Source of the DNA: Alphaproteobacteria bacterium
Lineage (GTDB): Bacteria > Pseudomonadota > Alphaproteobacteria > Puniceispirillales > Puniceispirillaceae
Direction: 5' to 3'
Length of the DNA stretch: 8,402 bases
Assembly: GCA_011526395.1 (NCBI GenBank)
Contig: WTHW01000078.1
Location: forward strand, 1-8,402
Part shown: piece after piece, positions 7,371 through 8,402 of the stretch
Position numbering within the stretch: position 1 is the stretch's first letter
Layout: every line of letters begins with the position of its first letter
Program-made: the position numbers and the translations under genes
Notes under the pieces: model-generated
Databases searched by the model: none
What the model was told of the DNA's origin: nothing
What the model saw: only the letters and a program-made list of their open reading frames with translations

Positions 7371-7428
7371 ACGCTTTGCTTAAACTGTGTCCTTTTTTAG
7401 TTCACAGAGCATCCATTCGCAATATCGT
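7354..7428. repeat. Nested inverted repeats; possible structured RNA element
   Basis: Outer arms ACGATATT (7354-7361) and AATATCGT (7421-7428) are perfect complements, extended by GC on each side with one bulge. Inside them TGCT (7377-7380) pairs with AGCA (7408-7411), and CTGTG (7385-7389) with CACAG (7403-7407) around a 13-base loop rich in T/A. Together they could fold into one interrupted hairpin of about 75 bases. It lies in a non-coding stretch between the regulator terminator and the DUF3553 start. It may be a leader element or a small RNA on either strand, or chance. Confidence 0.35.
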
Positions 7429-7447
7429 ATCGCAAAAAAACCACACC

Positions 7448-7487
7448 AAAAAACAAAAAGCCACATACGGTTATTTATGCGGCTTTT
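7448..7487 (-). terminator. Strong rho-independent terminator after the CtrA-family regulator
   Basis: The minus strand reads AAAAGCCGCATA, an 8-base loop, then TATGTGGCTTTT, followed by TGTTTTTTGG. The 12-pair stem is continuous only in minus-strand RNA, where the one imperfect position is a G-U pair; on the plus strand it would be an A-C mismatch. This fixes the direction as the end of the regulator transcript, about 34 bases after its stop. Confidence 0.88.
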
Positions 7488-7520
7488 CGGTTCCTGAAGA
7501 TGTTATTTGCCGAGTTGTTG

Positions 7521-8222
7521 TTACTGGAAGCTTTCCGTAGGTGTGTCTTCCACTAACTTATGGCCTTGTCCCCAAACAGTCTCAATCATAGCACCTTGCA
7601 TGCCTGCATTTTGTAATTTCTGTCGCAATTTGCAGATGAACACATCAACAATCTTTGATTCCGGCTCATCGCGTCCTCCATATAGATGGTTCAGGAAGCT
7701 TGATTTGCTTAGAACAGCGCCTTTACGAACACCTAACAAATTAACGATTTCAATTTCTTTTCGCGTTAAATTCACGACCTTGCCATCAACACTAACTGTC
7801 TTGCGATGCAGATCTATTGCTAAATTTCCGAGTTCAATTACCTGAGAGCTGTGACCGTTTGCACGCCTTATGATTGCTTCTAAATGTGCCAGTAATTCAT
7901 GCTTATCAAAGGGTTTGGCTAAGTAACCATCAGCGCCAGCTCCCAAAGCCATGATACGGTCATTAACATCATTATTGCCGGATACAACAAGGATAGGCAC
8001 AAGCTGTTTTTCACGTTTAGCGCGAACAAGCCTTGCAAAACGCGTGCCATCACCATCTGGCAGTTTTAAATCTAGTAGAACAGCATCTATTTCATTTAGG
8101 CTAACCTCTTCTAGTGCGTCATGAATCGAGCCTGCTAAAATCGTAAAATAACCAGCATCTTTTAAAGTGATGGTTAGCACATCGGCGATAATGGGATCAT
8201 CTTCTACAAGTAAAATATTCAT
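7521..8222 (-). CDS. ctrA: CtrA-family OmpR-type response regulator
   Basis: A 233-residue two-domain transcription factor, nearly the length of Caulobacter CtrA. The receiver domain (1-120) has the acidic pair Asp8/Asp9, phospho-acceptor Asp51 in LLDLKLPDGDG, Ser81 in VVSG, Tyr100 and Lys103 in AKPF. The C-terminal winged helix (~125-225) is very like CtrA: LTRKEIEIVNLL, then RKGAVLSKSSFLNHLYGGRDEPESKIVDVFICKLRQKL (166-203, recognition helix included) and IETVWGQGHKL (213-223). Its DNA specificity should thus be CtrA-like. The receiver half is less similar to CtrA as I recall it (for example DALEEVSLNEIDAVLLDLKLPDGDGTRFARL), so an ortholog or a close paralog are both possible. The ATG is preceded by GAGGA at 5 bases. 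No kinase or phosphotransferase gene is in the window. As a CtrA-type regulator it would act on cell division, motility or phage-like gene sets; this role is inferred. Confidence 0.88.
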   Translation of the reverse strand: MNILLVEDDPIIADVLTITLKDAGYFTILAGSIHDALEEVSLNEIDAVLLDLKLPDGDGTRFARLVRAKREKQLVPILVVSGNNDVNDRIMALGAGADGYLAKPFDKHELLAHLEAIIRRANGHSSQVIELGNLAIDLHRKTVSVDGKVVNLTRKEIEIVNLLGVRKGAVLSKSSFLNHLYGGRDEPESKIVDVFICKLRQKLQNAGMQGAMIETVWGQGHKLVEDTPTESFQ

Positions 8223-8227
8223 TTCAT

Positions 8228-8232
8228 TCCTC
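8228..8232 (-). promoter_or_regulatory. Ribosome binding site of the CtrA-family regulator
   Basis: Minus-strand GAGGA lies 5 bases before the ATG at 8222-8220. An ATG just upstream (8227-8225) opens a different frame that stops after two codons, so the downstream ATG is the start. Confidence 0.7.
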
Positions 8233-8271
8233 TTCTGACATCAGCTCATTTTGAGGCAGAGCTATGCATAA

Positions 8272-8279
8272 ATGGTTAA
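8272..8279 (-). promoter_or_regulatory. Candidate CtrA half-site (TTAACCAT) upstream of the regulator
   Basis: The minus strand carries TTAACCAT about 50 bases before the regulator start. TTAA-N7-TTAA(C) and TTAACC-type half-sites are known for CtrA. No second TTAA occurs at the full-site spacing, so only a half-site is present. Its place in the leader or promoter suggests autoregulation, which is inference. Confidence 0.4.
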
Positions 8280-8332
8280 GATATGAGTTTTTTATTCATC
8301 TAGTAGATTGTTCTTGATGCGCGTTAGTTGCA

Positions 8333-8350
8333 AATCACATTCGCGTGATT
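8333..8350. repeat. Inverted repeat AATCAC-N6-GTGATT upstream of the regulator
   Basis: Perfect 6-base arms (8333-8338, 8345-8350) surround ATTCGC, about 110 bases before the regulator start. The size and symmetry suit a dimeric DNA-binding protein. On the plus strand AAGCATTTTTT follows, so a weak terminator for a plus-strand transcript is an alternative. The remainder of 8223-8402 is AT-rich and shows no gene. Confidence 0.3.
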
Positions 8351-8402
8351 AAGCATTTTTTATAATTCTTGATTGTATAAATTCTTTGTACGCATAGGGC
8401 GC

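Noticed and set aside
7340..7845. Plus-strand open frames across the terminator and the end of the regulator
   Set aside because: They cross a strong minus-strand terminator and run antisense to the CtrA-like DNA-binding domain.
8219..8227. Two-codon mini-frame ATG-AAA-TGA overlapping the regulator start
   Set aside because: It is too short to call a uORF and most likely arises by chance from the ATGAAATGA sequence.
1..8402. tRNA, rRNA, CRISPR array, insertion sequence or phage remnant
   Set aside because: I found no cloverleaf, regularly spaced repeats, transposase or integrase motif, or terminal repeats with target duplications.

Overview
The window reads as a chromosomal segment of an alphaproteobacterium. 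Three things support this. ALA synthase of the C4 (glycine + succinyl-CoA) heme pathway is present. So is an OmpR-type regulator whose DNA-binding half closely matches CtrA, the alphaproteobacterial cell-cycle regulator. A small DUF3553 protein of a type common in that class is also there. Base composition is moderate and intergenic DNA is AT-rich, which would suit a marine or SAR116-like lineage better than a high-GC one; that placement is inference. Every gene I can support lies on the minus strand, so transcription runs from high to low coordinates.

Layout in the order of transcription: 8402-8223 is the upstream region of the regulator, with a TTAACCAT CtrA-type half-site and an inverted repeat. 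8222-7521 is a CtrA-family response regulator, closed by a strong intrinsic terminator (7487-7448). 7447-7314 is non-coding and holds nested inverted repeats that may form a structured RNA. 7313-7113 encodes a 66-aa DUF3553 protein. 7017-5287 and 5282-2514 are a tightly spaced pair encoding a two-subunit NAD-linked formate dehydrogenase: a NuoE-NuoF fusion (FMN, NAD, one [2Fe-2S] and one [4Fe-4S]) and a catalytic molybdenum/tungsten bis-pterin subunit with an N-terminal [2Fe-2S] domain and a 2x[4Fe-4S] domain. A terminator (2509-2473) closes this pair. 2377-1130 is hemA (ALA synthase), with a TTG start and its own candidate promoter. 1032 to the left edge is hemH (ferrochelatase), cut by the edge close to its natural C-terminus.

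The two metabolic blocks are distinct. The formate dehydrogenase would oxidise formate to CO2 and deliver NADH in the cytoplasm. Its maturation genes (such as an FdhD-type sulfurtransferase) and cofactor-synthesis genes are not in this window. HemA and HemH are the first and last enzymes of heme synthesis and may share a transcript.

I see no mobile element, CRISPR array, tRNA, rRNA, toxin-antitoxin or defence gene. The window looks like ordinary core and accessory metabolism plus regulation. The most interesting points are the reduced iron-sulfur complement of the formate dehydrogenase alpha subunit, the possible autoregulation of the CtrA-like regulator, and an unexplained structured intergenic region at 7354-7428.
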